From positions 248,001 to 312,000 of the forward strand of contig JBCAMK010000009.1 in NCBI GenBank assembly GCA_038503065.1: 64,000 bases of DNA. Reading direction: 5' to 3'. Each line of letters starts with the position of its first letter. The stretch's first letter is position 1. This DNA is from Paragyromitra xinjiangensis (Eukaryota; Ascomycota; Pezizomycetes; Pezizales; Discinaceae). The notes under the pieces were generated by a model. That model searched no databases. It saw only the letters and a program-made list of their open reading frames with translations, and had not been told where the DNA came from. Made by a program: the position numbers and the translations under genes. This document shows, in pieces, positions 30,498 through 41,402 of this stretch.

Positions 30498-32181
30498 TCA
30501 TAACATAGCCTTCAAATCCGCCGCAACCCTAAACGGCGCCTCCGTAACCGCCCTAACATCCTCCACCGTGACTCCCTCCGCAATCTCTACTAACATCAAC
30601 CCCTCCTCAAAATCCACATCAAACACCCCCATCTCCGTAATAATCCTCGAAACACACATCCTCCCCGTAAGCGGGAACGTACATTCTACCATCATCAGCC
30701 TACCCCCACCTCACAAAGAAGCCAAAACCTACGTTTCAAAATCTTCGGCCGTCCCTTCTTATCACAATGCTCCATAGTAACAACCACCTTCGTCCTCCCC
30801 GGATTCGAAACCAAATCCATCGCCCCTCCCATCCCTTTAATCTTCCCCGGCAACGCCCAGCTCGCAATATCACCAAACATCCCCACCTGCATCGCGCCGA
30901 GGATCGTAAGATCTATCCTGCCGGACCTTATCATCCCAAAACTCTCCTCAGACCCAAACACCGACGCCCCACGCGCTAATGTGACAGTTTCCTTCCCGGC
31001 ATTAATCAGATCTGGATCTTCCTGTCCCTTCTGCGGATACGGTCCTAGACCGAGTATACCATTTTCCGACTGCAACTGCACTTCAACAGAAGGGTCGACG
31101 TAGGATGGAGCTAGCATCGGCATGCCGATGCCGAGGTTTGCGTACATCCCGTTTTTGAACTCCTTTGCAGCACGGCGGACGATTCGCTCACGTTTACTCG
31201 CGACAGCACCGGTACCGAGTGTTGCGGTAGTAGCCTCCGCCGGGTCTTTAGCGAAAGTACATTTCTCGATCTCCTTCGGAGTAGTAGACTGTATAACCCG
31301 AGTGACGTAGATCCCAGGCAGATGTACAGCCGCAGGATCGATCTCACCAGGCTCGACGATATGTTCAGCTTCGACAATAGTAGTAGTTGCGTTCCGTCCC
31401 ATCGCGCCGTTGAAGTTCGCAGCCGAGTAGCGGAATTGACAGTTCCCGAGTTTGTCCGCTTTCCACGCTTTAATGAATGCGAAATCGCCTCGTATGGCTT
31501 CTTCCATCACGTATGATTTACCGTTGAATACGCGGACTTCTCGGGGGTTGGAGTACTGTGCTACTGTTCCATCGGGGTTGTAGCGGGTTGGGAGGTGTCC
31601 GGTTTGAACGATTGTGCCGAAGGCAGCTGGGGTGTAGAATGCGGGGATTCCGGCGCCTCCGGCGCGACAGCGTTCGGCGAGGGTGCCTTGTGGGGTTAGT
31701 TCTAGGGTTATGGCGCCGGTGAGGTAGAGGTTTTCGAAGGTTTTGTTTTCGCCGACGTAGGAGGCGATCATTTTTTTGATTTGGCCGGTGGAGAGGAGCT
31801 TGCCGAGGCCGTGGGTGTCGGTGCCGGCGTTGTTGGAGACGGCGGTGAGGTTGGTGATGTGGGGGTTTTGGTGGAGTTCGTTGATAAGGGTGTCGGGGAC
31901 GCCGCTGAGGCCGAAGCCGCCGGCGAGGAGGGTGCTGTTGGAGGTGAGGTCTTGGATTGCGTGTGCGGCGGAGGGGAGGACTAGGGGGGGTTAGTAGGCG
32001 TGTGGAGGGGGGGAGGGGAGGTGCCTTTGTTGATTTCATGGCGGGGGGCGGTGTGGGTGAAGGTTCGAGCGAGGAGGGGCTGGAGGGTGTCAGTGGGGGC
32101 TTTGAAGGTGGGGGAGGGAGGGACCTTAGAGCTGGGGGCGAAGCTGCGGGCAGTTCGTAGGAATGTTGTTGATAATGTCAT
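30498..32181 (-). CDS. Succinyl-CoA:3-ketoacid CoA-transferase (SCOT), mitochondrial
   Basis: Three exons on the minus strand: 32181-32025, 31980-30733, 30685-30498; 1593 nt, 530 aa, the usual family length. Intron 1 (31981-32024, 44 nt) has a GC donor and TAG acceptor with CTACTAAC branch; it joins INK to VLPSAAHAIQDL. Intron 2 (30686-30732) is GTAGGT to GTAG and joins KILK to CTFPLTG. The enzyme moves CoA from succinyl-CoA to acetoacetate in ketone-body use. The N-terminus is Arg/Ser/Thr-rich without acids, a mitochondrial presequence. Subunit A part has GGFGLSGVPDTLI; subunit B part has GMYANLGIGMP and QSENGILGLGP, whose Glu358 is the catalytic residue that forms the glutamyl-CoA intermediate. 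Confidence 0.95.
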
Positions 32182-33485
32182 GGCTGGATATTCAGAGGTG
32201 AGTATTAACAGATAGAGATAATAGAGGACTTGGAGAAGAATTGATCCCGAGAAGATGAAGATGAAGATGATATTCCAGAGCTATAGAGTCGAGCGGTAAA
32301 CGTCGGTTAGCTGCGCTTATGCAGCTCCATGCAGTTACAGGGGATTCGATATCCCTGAACAAGATGAGCCTCATTAACCGTTCAATGTGCATTATTATGA
32401 CTCTGAATCTATAATATTTCATCTTCATAGCTACACGCAGATAGAACCTTCGACCCATGTGGTTGATGGTGATTAATTTACCGTACTCAAAGCCCCCAGA
32501 GATATTATTCAGAGCTCTCCAACCGAGTGACAAGCGATGTTCCTTAGCTGGTGGGGAGCTAAAACACCCCGCTCTCCCACAACCATCCATCCCCAACCAC
32601 ATCCCTACATACCACGACGAGCAGCGAAATCTCGGCCATTCGGATTAAATCAATTCATGAGCGAATTCTCAAGCATCATGAAATCATGAATCTACGATGA
32701 ATTATTGATAAGAGAGCGATCGAATTCGATAATGGACAGTGATAAATGCCCGATCAGGTAGTCCCACCCCTACGTTTACCTTCCAACCGTCTAACCCGCT
32801 ATACAGCCACTCGCTCAAAGTTATTCAACAGTCACCCCCAGAAGGCAAAGGAGACATGATACCCATATTTTCAATTATCCCAAGGACAAACAAGCCATCG
32901 AAGACGACATTAACACGAGGAAACGAGGCTATAACGAAGACATCGTTCCGGCTCATTTTGCGGGGTTCTCAGTCTCGTACGTCTCGAGACTAACGTGGTA
33001 TTTCATGAGCCACCTCAGTAACTCCATGGGATGGACATGGTTGTCGAAGTCTAGGCTCAGGCCAGTCTAGCCCAGGGGATCCAACATAGCATGTAGATGA
33101 TAGCAACGATAAGGAGCGTGTGGAGAACCGTCATGGAGTCTGAGATACAGCCATCGATTTCATGCTGGGGTGTCAATCTATCGATGAAAACACGATATTA
33201 CGCGGAGATACCCAAGAATTCATGGACACATCTCTAGACGTCCCTACGTAAAGATACATTCTCGAGATTTAATTCCAGCAGTCTAGATCACTGCATGAGC
33301 GTTGCTTCGTTTGATGAAGGGGTAGCTTAAGGGGCCAGGGGGGTAGCCTTTTGTGGCTGTGGAGAAGTTTGATGCCTCATTACCGATACGGCGTTTTCGC
33401 GAATGTGAGTGTTATTCCTCTCAGCCCTCTCCCCTTAAGCAAACGTTTGGCTGATAGACATCTATGGCTATGCAGAAGACTCTTG

Positions 33486-33630
33486 CTATAAGAATACTGT
33501 GAATAAGAATAAACACTCTATAAGAATATGACTTCTTGGTCCCGTTGATTTTTGTATGGCAAAAGAAGAATATCACCAATAAAGAGTATTCTTAAGATTT
33601 TGGGAAGAATTTGTTAGAGTATTCTTATAG
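33486..33630. mobile_element. MITE-like element, TIR CTATAAGAATAC
   Basis: CTATAAGAATAC at 33486-33497 and its exact reverse complement at 33619-33630. Internal copies CTATAAGAATA (33518) and GTATTCTTA (33586) are nested within. The same terminal word occurs at 48899. Confidence 0.5.
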
Positions 33631-35938
33631 ATAGTGAAGGGTTAGTGTTATAAGGCAAGGTCTTTGCATTAGTTTAAGTTCTATCTTATGAATGTTATTG
33701 GTGAATTAATTAATTTAAAACAAGATACTGCGACCGTTACCTCCCAATCTTCTCCTTTTCCCTCAAACAAGAGTTATCTTAGGATAAAATTGACTACTCT
33801 CATCAACATGACCTATGGGTATAACCATCCCTCATATTAATCCACTATCTTCTAAGAATCGGCTTAACCTGCTCAAAATCGTCACCCTACTCATATTAAA
33901 CTGCACCTCAAATAAGACCTGTTGTTCGTAATCGAGTCCTCCAAGACCTAAGCACCAGTAGAAAATTTGTACCCAAGTTCGCTCTGATTTCGGTGTTTTC
34001 GCCAAGTAACAACACAAGAATATGAACACGCTGTCACCGGGGCTAGAACAAAATAAAGTTTTCAGGTTCTTTATCCCCAAGTCCAGAAGCCCCTTTTTCT
34101 AGTTGTTGCAATGTAGGCATACACTTTAATGTGTTTCAACGTCCACTTGCTGCTATCCTCTTCAAGACTCTTACTGTCTAATCTTTCTGCTATATCCCAG
34201 AACTAGCCAGAGAAAATTTCATAGCATGTCCAAAGTTAGCCTGCAACGCGGTGGCTTCGATCGTGGAGTGATAATGTTGAAGAACCTGATTTTACCGCCG
34301 GTAGGTGTGTCGAACTGGCGCCGCCAGGAACTAAACATTGAATTTTGCTTTGTTGACAAATAGCACTTCGCAGGGGACGGTAACAATGAGATTTGCGCGT
34401 GACGACTGGTGCCTTAATCACAAAGTATAGCCTCTCGAAGAAGTGATCGTGGTGTTGTATCTTATTCCTGAAATGAGGATGATCACTCGCGTGATCGTTA
34501 ATAGTGTCGTTTTGGTGTTATCGTGAGGTCTTTGGTAAGGCCCTACGAGAATAAATGGTGGACTAGAAAAGGCGATGTGGTAGATCTATTGTTGGCTGGA
34601 ATATTTGGGGTGTAGGATTTCACTAGCCAGATTGTTGGTTGTAGGGTGTCTCGTGGGGTAGAATCCTTCTGAATGTGTTTTGGGTGTTCGATGAGCTTGC
34701 TGCGAGATGGAACTCGTGAAGGGTTGGATGGTTGCGATGGATGAATGTGCATGGGAAGTGGTTCATCTGGTAGTTGGTATTTGCTCAGTGTTGTGGTTGC
34801 TGGAAGTGATGTTGGTGAGTGGGAACTATGTGAGAGGAGCCGTGGGGCGAGGTTGAAAGAGGTGGGGTGGTGATGCGCTGACGGGGCCTTGTGATATCCC
34901 TGCATTTCCAAACCTCAAACAAAGAGAAACTCCATGGTGATAGCGCAAAGTGCTAGCGTAGGTTAGTAGGAGGTTAATTCTAGTTCCTGGGAACGTGGTT
35001 GGTCTGATCTACCACACTAGCCATAGTATTTAATAGCACGTTATGGGGCAGGGGGCTTATGATTGAGTGAATCTAGACTAGGGTAGATAGCAGTATGAGG
35101 AGAGGGGCACTACATAGATGGATCACTGCTGTACTTACGACCATCCATCATCTTTTCATCTATCTCTATCGAGAATAGAATTCCCTCTCGTTATACAAGA
35201 CTGATAATCTATAGCTGGTAGCCAATTGGTAACAAAACGAATTTTGATTGAAGCATTTTCAGTGAAGATACAATACGGCTAGGAAGATATCGCGATTAAT
35301 CAACACACTGGAACTTTTTAGCCTGACCTATATCCCAATGATTCTTGGACGATAAGAATTTACCACAAACTTGGCGATATCACGGAACATGAAAAATCGA
35401 AAATTTGGAAAGCTGAGCCTAAAACTCAATGCACCAACGGCGTCTGGAGTAGTGTGTTTTGGCCCTAAGAGGAAGCAATACACTGATGAGATCTGTATCC
35501 TTAGTGATGGTGGGCATGAGTTCTCTTAACGGTAACAGTGGTTCTTGGGTCGTGGGAGCGAGGCACGAGCTACCGGGATCTATATTCACCAAACTGTCCT
35601 ATAGATCCGTGCAATAGATATTCATCTCCTAATGAATGAACTGAAGTTTGTTACAGGACTCACTAACTCGGCGCAAAAGGAGATGATTATTGTAAGTGTG
35701 AGGGAGCGTGATTGTGCTGAAATAAAATATTGTGTGATTTTGGTTACATCGTGCAGGTTCAGGTACATGAGCAATTTCGGCCAAATCATTGTCCAACATA
35801 ATCAAATTTCGTTTTCAAAAACATTTGCGTAAGGACGTAAAGCACCTTCACACTGCTCCATGTAGTATCATACTCCAAACAATAGTATACACACCTCACC
35901 AATCCATAACCCCAGAATGTGTGTATGAATTATCAGCC

Positions 35939-35939
35939 A

Positions 35940-35974
<35 letters not shown>
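35939..35974 (+). repeat. (ATCA)n microsatellite
   Basis: About nine ATCA units in a row, followed by a short CCA run. Confidence 0.9.
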
Positions 35975-35975
<1 letters not shown>

Positions 35976-36007
35976 CACCACCACCACCACCCACCTTTCC
36001 AAACCAT

Positions 36008-36361
36008 CTACAACTTCCCCATCACCCTCCTCCCCTCCTCCGTCCCCATCGGACCCCCAACCCCACCCGCCGCCGGCGCCGGCCTATTACTAGTCCTACC
36101 CGCCACCCTCCGCTTCCCTTCCTCCTCCTTTATAATCTCCCCCCTCTCTCCCTCCTGCTCACGTTTCTTCGCCTCAACCCTCTGCGTCGCTTCCTGTCCG
36201 CCCTGATCGCGCCAATGGGGCGATTCTGAATCTTCTTTTTGATCTTTACCCTTGTTGACCGTCCCAGAAGGGGAAGAAGATGTGGTATTAGATGATGCAC
36301 CCCGTGTAGGGGGGTTCGAGGATGGTGAGGACGGGCCTGAAGATTGGTCACGATTGGTCAT
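36008..36361 (-). CDS. Small basic/acidic low-complexity protein, unknown
   Basis: 117 aa from ATG (36361-36359) to TAG. It starts MTNRDQSSGPSSPSSNPP; the Ser/Pro/Thr-rich N-terminal half is followed by a charged helix (about residues 60-85, RVEAKKREQEGERGEIIKEE) that could be a coiled coil, and ends GTEEGRRVMGKL. No membrane segment or signal peptide. I do not recognise the family. The frame is GC-rich and free of stops, and lies alone between AT-rich flanks, which favours a real gene. Confidence 0.5.
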   Translation of the reverse strand: MTNRDQSSGPSSPSSNPPTRGASSNTTSSSPSGTVNKGKDQKEDSESPHWRDQGGQEATQRVEAKKREQEGERGEIIKEEEGKRRVAGRTSNRPAPAAGGVGGPMGTEEGRRVMGKL

Positions 36362-37073
36362 TTTGTTGGATTGGCTGGAGAGGGTTGAGGTGAGTATTGT
36401 AGGAGGTTATGGGTCTACATGGAGTGTTCGGCATGATGGGGGAGTTGTGACGTCAATGATCGCTGAGGCAGATCCAAGGGTAGGGCTTACCAATTAGAGT
36501 ACCATCCCACGCATGGTAAGATACTGGAACTTGAATAGTCGCCTTAGTGATTGGCACTCTGGGAGTGTCCGTGCAGAGATAAGGTTATTTAGGCTTAATC
36601 TTGGTTTCGCGACCCACGGGCCAGGTACGAAGCACGGAAATATAGATTTTTGCGGTAATAATTCCAAAGTACAGACCAGAGAAATCCATCCTGAGAAGTA
36701 AGCTGCAAATTTGATATATGTACCGACAACCATCGTGTGCTGCATTCACACGCCAAGATTGGATACAGTTCATCCATGTGACGTCATCGATAACGATTAG
36801 GACCGATAACGACTCCAACCTCCACCCACATCAGGATGACGAAAATAGTAGAAAACCCCCCAAGCTCCCTCAAAACTGAGAATCAACAGAAATTCGAAAA
36901 TAAGCAGGAAAAAAATATAATTCGTCGATATTTTGAAACTTTAAAGAAAATCGAACAATAAGGCTTGGGAGGAATAGACAGGTAACAAACAAAGCATTAT
37001 GAAACAAATATCTCGTACATCATCAGTTAGACCCCTGACCTCGGCGTCAAAAATTCCCCTACCCCTTACATCT
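36362..37073. other. Intergenic, nothing recognised
   Basis: Overlapping short ORFs near 36494-36818 in several frames have no coding character. The A-rich end near 36840-37000 may be 3' flank of the next minus-strand gene. Confidence 0.4.
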
Positions 37074-37640
37074 TTATAACTTTGTCTTCTCCACTTCTTC
37101 CATCTGCTCATCCGACTCCTTTCCAGCTGTTTCGGGTACCACTCTTCTTCTTCCAGCCTCTTTCTCCTTCTCCTTATTCAACACAGGTATCGGACTCCTA
37201 TCAGTCGTATCCACAACCCCCTCATCGTATGTCATCCCATCAATCATCTTCGCCGCCTTCGTCGCTTCCAGCGTGGAGCTTGTTGTAATAGTGCTACTCG
37301 CAGGGCTCCCACGTTTTTCCCCATTGCCAATTCCAGGGGTAAAAGTTCCGGGAGTAAAAGCTCCTGGGGTGAGCTGACTCGGGGTGTATGAGCCTGGAGT
37401 TGACGTAGACGAATTGGGCCGCAGCAATTGTTGCTGATCGAAGTAGTCCATCCCGAGGCCAAGTCTCTGGATCCGATCTGCTCCGGAAACACCATCGGAA
37501 TTCGGTCGGCTTCCTGCGTGTCCGTCTTTGATTGCGATCGTTGAGATGCCGGACATGGGTGTTCCCGGGCCGGAATTCGTTTCCGAATAGCTAGGGGGCT
37601 GGCTTTGCGGGGATGGCATATTAAGCAGTGTCGCGCTCAT
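37074..37640 (-). CDS. Disordered Ser/Thr/Pro-rich protein, unknown
   Basis: 188 aa, ATG at 37640-37638. Starts MSATLLNMPSPQSQPPSYSE. The middle has a short repeat TPGAFTPGTFTPG after TPGSYTPSQL; the C-terminus is charged (EKEKEAGRRRVVPE, then EQMEEVEKTKL). No domain, signal or membrane segment. TPG repeats and PPSY-type motifs suggest a phosphorylated or WW-binding regulatory protein, but this is speculation. A C/T-rich leader lies upstream on the minus strand. Confidence 0.55.
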   Translation of the reverse strand: MSATLLNMPSPQSQPPSYSETNSGPGTPMSGISTIAIKDGHAGSRPNSDGVSGADRIQRLGLGMDYFDQQQLLRPNSSTSTPGSYTPSQLTPGAFTPGTFTPGIGNGEKRGSPASSTITTSSTLEATKAAKMIDGMTYDEGVVDTTDRSPIPVLNKEKEKEAGRRRVVPETAGKESDEQMEEVEKTKL

Positions 37641-38883
37641 GATGATCGTTTTGTATATTTAAGATGGGGGGTTTGGTATTATGAAAAGATGAGGTGAATT
37701 TTAGTGGTTTGTCTGGTGTGTTCCCAATGTAGAAAGTATAGTGTAATGAAGAAAAGGAAAACAAAGAAAGGGGAGATGGAAGATAAAGACGCGGGGGACC
37801 CTGCCAAGGAGATGTGGTGGGTGACATAGGCCAAGACACGCAGACCGACGTCAGTGTCCAATACCGGGAACCCTAGCCCCTTACGGTTGACGGATGCGGG
37901 GTGCAGGCCGATTGATGACGAGTGATTAGCAGGTGGCGCTTTCGGTAAGGCATTGATCGACATTCATCTAGACCACTCCATCCATCGGCATGTCCATGTG
38001 TATTGATTTTCAGCGTGGGAATCTTAGAATCCGCGATAGAATGCTATATGGAATTCCATACCGGTTATCTGTGAACCAATTTTCGCCTAGGAAACAAAGA
38101 TCTCAGATTTACCAAGTTATCCGTAACGGCGGGAGATAAGCTTTACGAGTAGTAAACTAGCGGAAAATAGTAACTGACTTGCGTGTATACAGTTCTTACA
38201 CAATTTATACAGATTAGTTAGATGGATTGTATCAGGTTCTCGGGATAGGGGTCTATTAAAAGGCAATAAATGCTTGTTAGACTTACCGTAAATCGCGCAG
38301 AATCATCGCACTGATGTTAACGTACCTAGTGAATCAGTAGTAGGACTATGTGCGTTTTAGGAAAATTTATATTGAGCACTCATTGCCGAATATGAGTGGC
38401 TGCTAAACAAGAAGGGGTTTGCCATTTAGAACCTGTAGCGAGTGATATGCTGTGAGCCCAACACACTCCTGAAATTTCTATGCTGATGATCTTGAGTACA
38501 TGTAGTTTTCGTGAGAAGAGCATCTATATCAGAGGGAAGACGAAAGTCGTGTACCCCAAAGAGCTTTGACTCAACTTGTCACTATAGAATAACGGAATCG
38601 ATATTTTCCCTGAGAAGAACTTTTATCTCACAATGGTATAACTGACGACATACCAAGAACACTAAGTAGTGAAAACGACTCTCGATATTCTCCTCCATGT
38701 CATGCATTCAAACCAGCCCTTTTTCCCGCCTACTTGGAGAGTTGAAAGAAATCATCCAGACAATTATAACCCTGGCCCCTACTCTCAGTGCGCCCGAATA
38801 TTTGCCCTCCCATACTGTTTAGTTTTACTAGGATAGTAAAGTCAGCACGTTGGCCATCACCCACCTCCGATAATGAACGTACT
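37641..38883. other. Intergenic, nothing recognised
   Basis: Presumed 5' region of the gene ending at 37074 and 3' flank of the next; short ORFs only. Confidence 0.4.
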
Positions 38884-39633
38884 TTAGCGTCTTGCTGCTG
38901 CGTTAGTATCCGTCTCCATAGGTTCAGCCTTCAGCCAAGCGACGCCAGAGAGGAGCCAGTTTGCGTTCCGTAGTGAGAGGCCGAACCAGTAGACCTTATT
39001 GTAAGTATACCGTACCTGAAATTGAGGTGGGATGATGTTCGGGCCACCAATATATTTTAGATAGAACTGACGTGGACTTTCGAGCCCGCAAATTGCTACG
39101 AAAAGGTCCGAAAGTTTCGCATCCGCACGAACCATAAACGATATGAACCCAAAAATTCCGTCGATGTTATCCAAGTAGATGTCGATGGCATGGACATTGG
39201 TTGGGTTAGCATCTCTCATCCACTGAGGAACTGGCAACTGCGGGATTTGCGTCAGCATCAAAATCCGGTTGAACATGTTGCCATCCATCCCCACTAGCTT
39301 ATCTGAGAGGAATTGGTGCTCTCGAAGAGCGTTCGTGAGGTTTTCCGAGTAAGTGCCGTCTGGGGGCAGCTCAACACACCACTGTGCTATACCGTTGGAT
39401 TCTTGCAGTACACAAAGATAACCGACTTCGATGAACTCAACAACTAAGATTGGCTCGATTGTTCTATGAGCAAGGAATTTGAGATGTATGGTTCTGTGGG
39501 ATGGTGTGGCGTTTTCCCAGAAGTTCTGACCGTAGCGGTTGAAAACCTCTTTGCTAAGATTATTCTTGGTTTCAATTTTGAGAACCACAAATCCGGATGG
39601 AAATTGCGGACTCGTGCGGATTCTAAGATGCAT
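38884..39633 (-). CDS. Orphan protein, unknown function
   Basis: 249 aa from ATG 39633-39631 (MHLRIRTSPQFPSGFVVLKI) to TAG. It reads as a globular protein: mixed hydrophobic strands (PILVVEFIEVGYLCVLQ), a NIDGIFGFISFMVRADAKL stretch and aromatic-rich VYWFGLSLRNANWLL near the end. No cysteine motif, signal peptide or clear transmembrane helix. I do not recognise it. Single exon; an intron near the 5' end cannot be excluded. Confidence 0.5.
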   Translation of the reverse strand: MHLRIRTSPQFPSGFVVLKIETKNNLSKEVFNRYGQNFWENATPSHRTIHLKFLAHRTIEPILVVEFIEVGYLCVLQESNGIAQWCVELPPDGTYSENLTNALREHQFLSDKLVGMDGNMFNRILMLTQIPQLPVPQWMRDANPTNVHAIDIYLDNIDGIFGFISFMVRADAKLSDLFVAICGLESPRQFYLKYIGGPNIIPPQFQVRYTYNKVYWFGLSLRNANWLLSGVAWLKAEPMETDTNAAARR

Positions 39634-40184
39634 GATAAACTTGGAGGAGACACCACAGTTAACAGGGGCGTTGAAGCTTTGATATCGTCAAAAAGTCAAT
39701 TGAGAGTTGGATAGATAGCGGGAATAGAATCGGTGAGAGGTATGTGATGAATTTTTATAGCGTAGTAGAAAGCTAGAGAAGCAAAGATGCGAGGTGTAAA
39801 GTGACAAAGAGAGATGAGATTTGTTGAGTGCGATGTTGAGCATATATAGGAGACTTGGCTCAATTTGCGCCATGTGAACACTGCAGTGCTAGTTTGGTTC
39901 TCGGGTTCATCTCGTGACTACCGAACTGTGAGGGTTGGAAGCTCGAGAAATTACTCAAATCTCGAGTACTAGTACATAGATCCCTCTTTTCGCGCTAAAG
40001 GGACCGAAATATTGTTGATAAAAAAGGACATCAAATAAACCCTTAGTTGTTCCATATCCTACTACATCGAGGCGATATCAAAGAGATATGTAGACTCGAA
40101 AAAACAGCGAAAGGTACCAATAGACATTTGGCAACAACCCCTCGCCTAAAACTCCCGCGTATTATTCAGTGGGTGAGACGATAC
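39634..40184. other. Intergenic, nothing recognised
   Basis: Promoter side of the orphan gene and 3' flank of the ankyrin gene. No motif stands out. Confidence 0.4.
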
Positions 40185-41402
40185 CTAAACACGCCGCCTC
40201 ACCCCAACACACAGAGGGTTACCGCAAGAGCAAAATCTCTTTAGGTCTTCGCAGCCAAGCAATAACTTCAACCTGTCATTTCTCGCCTCCTCGCACCCAT
40301 ATTCATAATGTACTGCTAGATCCATTGAAGAAAGGCCAAACCCACACACAGCATTGATGTTGGCACCATTTTTCAGCAGTAGTTCAACCATATCTTCAGA
40401 TCGGGAAATTATTGCCAAGTGGAGTGGGGTATAGCCCAATGGATCCCTAGCCTCAATATCAACTCCCTCGTCCCTATCCAACAAAATTTGGGCTAGCTCT
40501 GTGTTCCCCTGGGTTGCCGCCACGTGAAATAGATTTGGATAGAGCCAGAAATCGGAAGTAGTTCTTTCAGGGTCTGCACCACGAGCCAAGAATAGCTTGA
40601 TAAGAGGAATGGATATCCCCTTTAGTGCCGCTTCATATAGAGGAGCAAGACCGGAACTAGTCCAGGAATGAAGATCAAGCTCTTGAGGTGTCTCCAGGAT
40701 GAGTTGGACGATCCTCTCGTTCCCATGGTCACGGACGTGACGCAAGGCCATAGAAAGCGCATTCCCCTCATGTAAACCTTCCCGTCGATTGACATCAACA
40801 CCAGATTTCAATAGCATTTCAACAATCGAACCCGAGCCTTTTATCACTGCAATGTGAAGAGGGGTGTAATTTTTTGATAAAATCTGTGCCTCAGTGCTAA
40901 TAGTATTATACTTCTCTACTAGTAGTCTGGCAACCTTCGTATGTCCATTTAACGCAGCCAGATGAAGTGGTGTATATCCGTCAAATTCATCAATGCACTC
41001 AATGTTAGCACCGTTTGCAATGAGTAGCTCCAAGATTCTTTCATGCCCGCAATAGGCTGCATGGTGAAGTGCTGTTCGTCCGAGGATGGATCCGCCCCCA
41101 CTCATCCATTCCCTATCCTTAAGATTGACATTGACGCCACTATTAACCAGGTAACGGACCAATGGTTCATGATTTCGTAACACCGCCCAACAAAGTGCAG
41201 TCAACCTGCATCCGCTACTGGCGCTACCAAGTTCAGGTAGTAATAACAGAGTCCATCTGTCACGATTTGCAAATTGATAGAGCTGCGCGGTGAGGAGTTG
41301 AGAAAAGAATTTATTTGTCTGGAGAAGGTGATTGAGGTCTTGAGAGTTAAGGTGATTCGCAATCGGAAGAAGAAGTTCGTTCGGAAAAGTTTCTAACGAC
41401 AT
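40185..41402 (-). CDS. F-box and ankyrin-repeat protein
   Basis: 405 aa, intronless, ATG at 41402-41400. Residues 1-45 are an F-box (LETFPNELLLPIANHLNSQD, then LNHLLQTNKFF), which would bind Skp1 in an SCF ubiquitin ligase. From about residue 65 to 365 there are some eight ankyrin repeats, with clear cores GRTALHHAAYCGHERILELL, GYTPLHLAALNGHTKVARLL, NYTPLHIAVIKG and GYTPLHLAIISRSEDMVELL. The C-terminus has a small Cys cluster (FCSCGNPLCVG). The repeats probably choose the substrate. F-box/ankyrin genes are expanded in many ascomycetes; the target is unknown. Confidence 0.88.
   Translation of the reverse strand: MSLETFPNELLLPIANHLNSQDLNHLLQTNKFFSQLLTAQLYQFANRDRWTLLLLPELGSASSGCRLTALCWAVLRNHEPLVRYLVNSGVNVNLKDREWMSGGGSILGRTALHHAAYCGHERILELLIANGANIECIDEFDGYTPLHLAALNGHTKVARLLVEKYNTISTEAQILSKNYTPLHIAVIKGSGSIVEMLLKSGVDVNRREGLHEGNALSMALRHVRDHGNERIVQLILETPQELDLHSWTSSGLAPLYEAALKGISIPLIKLFLARGADPERTTSDFWLYPNLFHVAATQGNTELAQILLDRDEGVDIEARDPLGYTPLHLAIISRSEDMVELLLKNGANINAVCGFGLSSMDLAVHYEYGCEEARNDRLKLLLGCEDLKRFCSCGNPLCVGVRRRV

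Larger units (their letters stand above)
32182..36007. other. Gene-poor AT-rich interval
   Basis: No supported gene in 3.8 kb. It holds a small inverted-repeat element (33486-33630) and an (ATCA)n microsatellite (35939-35974). Short minus-strand ORFs at 33832-34080 and 34543-34905 have no recognisable domains. Confidence 0.45.

Noticed and set aside
31518..32039. Arg/His/Pro-rich minus-strand ORF of 173 codons
   Set aside because: Out-of-frame shadow of the SCOT exon; composition typical of GC-rich frame shadows.
34543..34911. Pro/Ser/His-rich minus-strand ORF
   Set aside because: Isolated, low complexity, no supporting signals.
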